From NCBI GenBank assembly GCA_030066245.1, contig JASJBY010000014.1, positions 1-25,412 of the forward strand: 25,412 nucleotides of DNA. Direction: 5' to 3'. Source of the DNA: Gammaproteobacteria bacterium. Its GTDB lineage: Bacteria > Pseudomonadota > Gammaproteobacteria > JAABTG01. A program made the translations under genes and the position numbers. The notes beneath the pieces were generated by a model. The model was not told the origin of the DNA and did no database searches. It saw only the letters and a program-made list of their open reading frames with translations. Of the stretch, positions 23,394 to 25,412 are shown piece after piece. The first letter of the stretch is position 1. The number at the start of each line of letters is the position of its first letter.

Positions 23394-23839
23394 CAGGTCC
23401 TGCTTCACGCTTGAGTCCGTTTCACCTGGCGATCGGCGTGCGCGATCTGGCGGAGGCTCGCGGTTTCTACGGTGAATTGCTGAGATGCGGGGAGGGCCGC
23501 AGCTCGGAGCGCTGGGTGGATTTCGATTTCTTTGGTCACCAACTGGTCTGTCACCTTGTCGAGCCTGTCTCTGCCAAGATACCCGTTTCACAGCACGCCA
23601 CCCCTGTCGACGGACATGACGTGCCCGTACCGCATTTCGGTGTCGTGCTCGAGATGGAGGACTGGGAGCGTCTGGCCGCCAGGCTGCGGGAGCGCGGCGT
23701 CAATTTTCTTATCGAGCCTTACATTCGCTTCAAAGGCCAGCGCGGCGAGCAGGCAACCATGTTTCTGCCTGATCCCAGCGGCCATGTGCTCGAGTTCAAG
23801 GCGTTCAGAGACCTACAGACGCAGCTGTTTGCAAGATGA
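23390..23839 (+). CDS. VOC (glyoxalase/bleomycin-resistance fold) family protein
   Basis: The 149-residue protein has two beta-alpha-beta-beta-beta modules of the vicinal oxygen chelate fold. The first has FHLAIGVRDLAEARGFYGEL and FDFFGHQLVCHL, the second PHFGVVLEMEDWERLAARL and the closing MFLPDPSGHVLEFKAF. Potential metal ligands are the His of FHLAI and of PHFGV and the Glu of VLEFK. This architecture fits a dioxygenase- or lyase-like enzyme; the substrate cannot be read. The start is a GTG sharing GTGA with the rhodanese stop, so translation is probably coupled. The frame is open much further upstream inside the rhodanese gene, but that part is out of family. Confidence 0.85.
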   Translation: MTGPASRLSPFHLAIGVRDLAEARGFYGELLRCGEGRSSERWVDFDFFGHQLVCHLVEPVSAKIPVSQHATPVDGHDVPVPHFGVVLEMEDWERLAARLRERGVNFLIEPYIRFKGQRGEQATMFLPDPSGHVLEFKAFRDLQTQLFAR

Positions 23840-24101
23840 TCGGGATGTCCGTGCTGTCAGGGATCTTCGGGTGCGGGTTTGGCCGCGGTGAACCGATGCC
23901 TGGACAGCTTTCCATGGATCTCTACGCGCTGCCCGGACCGGGGTTTCGGACCCGTGATGACGCCGCTGGTGGTGGATACTTCGAAACGGCTTTCCAGCAA
24001 GCGCAAGCTGCTTTCGTTTATCACAGGTCTTTCTGGCCAGGCTGAGAGGAAAGCTGGCTCCGCGAGGACTGGCCAGCCGGGTTATCGTTCCAGAGGCCGA
24101 T

Positions 24102-24350
24102 ATGGCCGTGGTCCGTCGCGCTGGCCACGCTTCGCTCGGTCACTTCACCCTTTCGGAGTCGGCCTGGTGGGAGCTTCACTGCCGGCCGGCAAGGCGGGCG
24201 TTGCCGGGGCTGAGCGGGAAGTATCGGCACCACTCCGAGGTTTTACCCGTGGTGCAGGCAGAGCTGGCGGAAATTGGTATGTATCGTCGATACTCGGACG
24301 ACCACGGCTATGTGCTCTACGTGATGCGGATGCAAGGAGTCCCGACCTGA
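24102..24350 (+). pseudogene. C-terminal remnant of a class I SAM-dependent methyltransferase
   Basis: The 82-codon frame from ATG 24102 reads like the last third of certain SAM-dependent methyltransferases: GHFTLSESAWWELHCRPARR, then LPGLSGKYRH, and AELAEIGMYRRYSDDHGYVL followed by YVMRM. The SAM-binding half (a G-x-G-x-G motif) is nowhere upstream: the frame runs back to a stop at 23958 without it, and 23840-24101 shows only short unconvincing frames. It is therefore probably a truncated gene, although a short stand-alone product cannot be excluded, because third-position GC stays high. Its end carries the AAGGAG used by yaiI, whose ATG overlaps its TGA. Family recognition is from memory of the motif pattern. 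Confidence 0.5.
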
Positions 24351-24802
24351 TGCAGCTTTGGGTGGATGCCGACGCTTGTCCGAATGCCATAAAGGACATT
24401 CTTTACAGGGCGGCTGAGCGAGTCGGTATCGTTCTGACGCTGGTCGCGAACCAGCCGCTGCGTACCCCGCCGTCCCGGTACATCCGAAGCCTTCAGGTGG
24501 AGGCCGGCTTCGATGTGGCCGACAATCGCATCGCTGAGCTCATGCAGGAGGGCGACCTGGTCATCACGGCGGACATTCCTCTGGCAGCGACTGTGATTGA
24601 GAAAGGCGGCTTGGCGCTGAATCCCAGCGGTGAGCTGTATACCGCTGAGAACATCAAGGAACGCCTGGCCATGCGCAACCTGATGGACGAGTTAAGAAGC
24701 AGCGGGCAGCTGTCGGGCGGGCCGGCGGCCCCGGGCAAGCGAGAGCGTCAGGCTTTCGCCAATGCGCTGGACAGACTGCTGGCAAGGACATCGCGGAGGT
24801 GA
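24350..24802 (+). CDS. yaiI: YaiI/UPF0178 (DUF188) family protein
   Basis: The 150-residue protein (E. coli YaiI 152) has the family's N-terminal WVDADACPNAIKDILYRAAE, then VANQPLRTPPS, VADNRIAELMQEGDLVITAD and IPLAATVIEKGGLALNPSGE. The fold is related to PIN/NYN-like nucleases, and conserved Asp residues cluster in VDADACP and VITADIPLA, but no activity is established. The ATG at 24350 overlaps the preceding remnant's stop (TGATG) and has AAGGAG 10 bp upstream. Its own TGA overlaps the next ATG in the same way, so yaiI and the cyclotransferase-like gene form one unit. Confidence 0.92.
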   Translation: MQLWVDADACPNAIKDILYRAAERVGIVLTLVANQPLRTPPSRYIRSLQVEAGFDVADNRIAELMQEGDLVITADIPLAATVIEKGGLALNPSGELYTAENIKERLAMRNLMDELRSSGQLSGGPAAPGKRERQAFANALDRLLARTSRR

Positions 24803-25251
24803 TGGACTTGAATGTCTTCATCTATGGTACGCTGATGGACCCCCAAGTGATGCGCGCAGTGACCGCGCGGAAATTCCCTCGGCAGCCGGCTGTCCTGCCT
24901 GGATTCGCCCGCTATCGCATACGCGGCGAGGTCTATCCTGGTCTGGCGCCCGTCGAAGGCGCGGCGACCACGGGCATCCTTTACCGCGGATTAGCGCGCG
25001 GTGCGATCCGCAAGCTTGATGCTTTCGAAGGTTCTCTGTATCAACGGATCCCGGTTGCGGTACGCCTGTCAAGCGGTGAACGGGTGGATGCGCTTACCTA
25101 CGTGGTTGTTCCGTCCTCGCGCTATCGACTCTCCGAACAGGACTGGACGCTCGATGAGTTGTCGCCGCGGCAGATGCGTCAGTTCATGGGTCACTATGGA
25201 GGGTTTCGACGCGCCGCGCAGCGTCGGCTGGCTGCGGGGGAAGAGGAGTGA
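24802..25251 (+). CDS. Gamma-glutamylcyclotransferase (AIG2/GGCT-like) family protein
   Basis: The roughly 149-residue protein belongs to the GGCT-like fold: the substrate-binding VFIYGTLMDPQVM near the N terminus, PGFARYRIRGEVYPGLAP, GILYRGLARGAIRKLDAFEG, with the acidic residues expected near the active site, and YQRIPVAV. Members turn gamma-glutamyl amines or peptides into 5-oxoproline, but many are uncharacterised. The start is uncertain: ATG 24802 overlaps the yaiI TGA but is only 2 bp from GGAGG (24795-24799), while TTG 24808 has ideal 8-bp spacing and gives a typical MNVFIYGTL start. The sequence after its stop is the structured repeat. Confidence 0.88.
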   Translation: MDLNVFIYGTLMDPQVMRAVTARKFPRQPAVLPGFARYRIRGEVYPGLAPVEGAATTGILYRGLARGAIRKLDAFEGSLYQRIPVAVRLSSGERVDALTYVVVPSSRYRLSEQDWTLDELSPRQMRQFMGHYGGFRRAAQRRLAAGEEE

Positions 25252-25274
25252 TCGATTCCGGACCGACCTCACAC

Positions 25275-25412
25275 CGCATCCGTGACCGGTTAAGCACTCT
25301 CGATGGGGGCCGTACCGGCACGAGCCGCCGGGACACGCCGTGAATACCTCCCTGTAGGCTCGACGGCCGCTATCCCTGCGGCCGACGGTCCCGGCCACTC
25401 ATGCCGGTACGG
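25275..25412. repeat. Structured intergenic repeat, copy 2, with nested inverted repeats
   Basis: The first 86 bp match copy 1 at 21011-21096. The outer arms CCGTACCGGCA (25310-25320) and TGCCGGTACGG (25402-25412) are exact reverse complements. Inside are CCGGGAC (25328-25334) pairing with GTCCCGG (25388-25394), and a hairpin CGGCCGC-tatccct-GCGGCCG (about 25364-25384). The whole could fold into a branched RNA or a cruciform. The window ends on the last base of the right arm, so the true end may lie beyond. Confidence 0.75.

Noticed and set aside
23879..24349. N-terminal extension of the yaiI frame
   Set aside because: Family members begin at MQLWVDADACP; the extension has biased composition and yaiI has its own AAGGAG.
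1..25412. CRISPR arrays, tRNA or rRNA genes, prophage or toxin-antitoxin modules
   Set aside because: No regularly spaced repeats, no T-loop/acceptor patterns and no phage or toxin motifs were seen on reading both strands.

Overview
The window is about 25.4 kb of GC-rich chromosomal DNA from a gammaproteobacterium. The core genes keep gammaproteobacterial arrangements: nnr-tsaE-amiB, mnmA-hflD and rng-yhdP, plus a relA-type (p)ppGpp synthetase. The NhaD-type Na+/H+ antiporter would suit a halophilic or alkaliphilic relative (for example Ectothiorhodospiraceae or Chromatiales), but that placement is inference. I saw no tRNA, rRNA, CRISPR or phage genes.

Left part (1-7.7 kb): the 3' end of nnr (NAD(P)H-hydrate repair), tsaE (t6A tRNA modification) and amiB (septal peptidoglycan amidase) run on the + strand. 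The mutL gene that often follows amiB is absent and a 409-bp stretch without a gene takes its place. On the - strand come a DUF1269 membrane protein, the mnmA-hflD pair joined by a GTGA stop/start overlap, and nhaD followed 4 bp later by a two-CBS-domain protein.

Centre (8-18.7 kb): yhdP (giant AsmA-like envelope protein) and rng (RNase G with two extra acidic insertions) lie on the - strand. They are divergent from relA, whose hydrolase site is degenerate and whose synthetase domain looks intact. An orphan batD and a small secreted DUF2845 protein follow on the + strand.

Right part (18.8-25.4 kb) is more accessory. An EAL phosphodiesterase with a C-terminal zinc-binding CZB domain is followed by a two-helix membrane protein, and this pair ends at a strong, apparently bidirectional terminator. 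Facing it on the - strand are a 74-residue protein, an 8-codon mini-ORF and a 25-residue membrane peptide with an excellent ribosome binding site. An intact IS1380-family insertion sequence follows; its left end abuts a truncated copy of a structured intergenic repeat, and a fuller copy closes the window. Right of the IS is a tightly packed + strand group: secreted rhodanese, VOC protein, a C-terminal remnant of a methyltransferase, yaiI and a gamma-glutamylcyclotransferase-like gene.

No large undescribed system is evident. The most unusual items are the zinc/c-di-GMP EAL-CZB operon, the small-protein cluster at 20.4-20.8 kb, and the structured repeat with the IS at its truncated copy.
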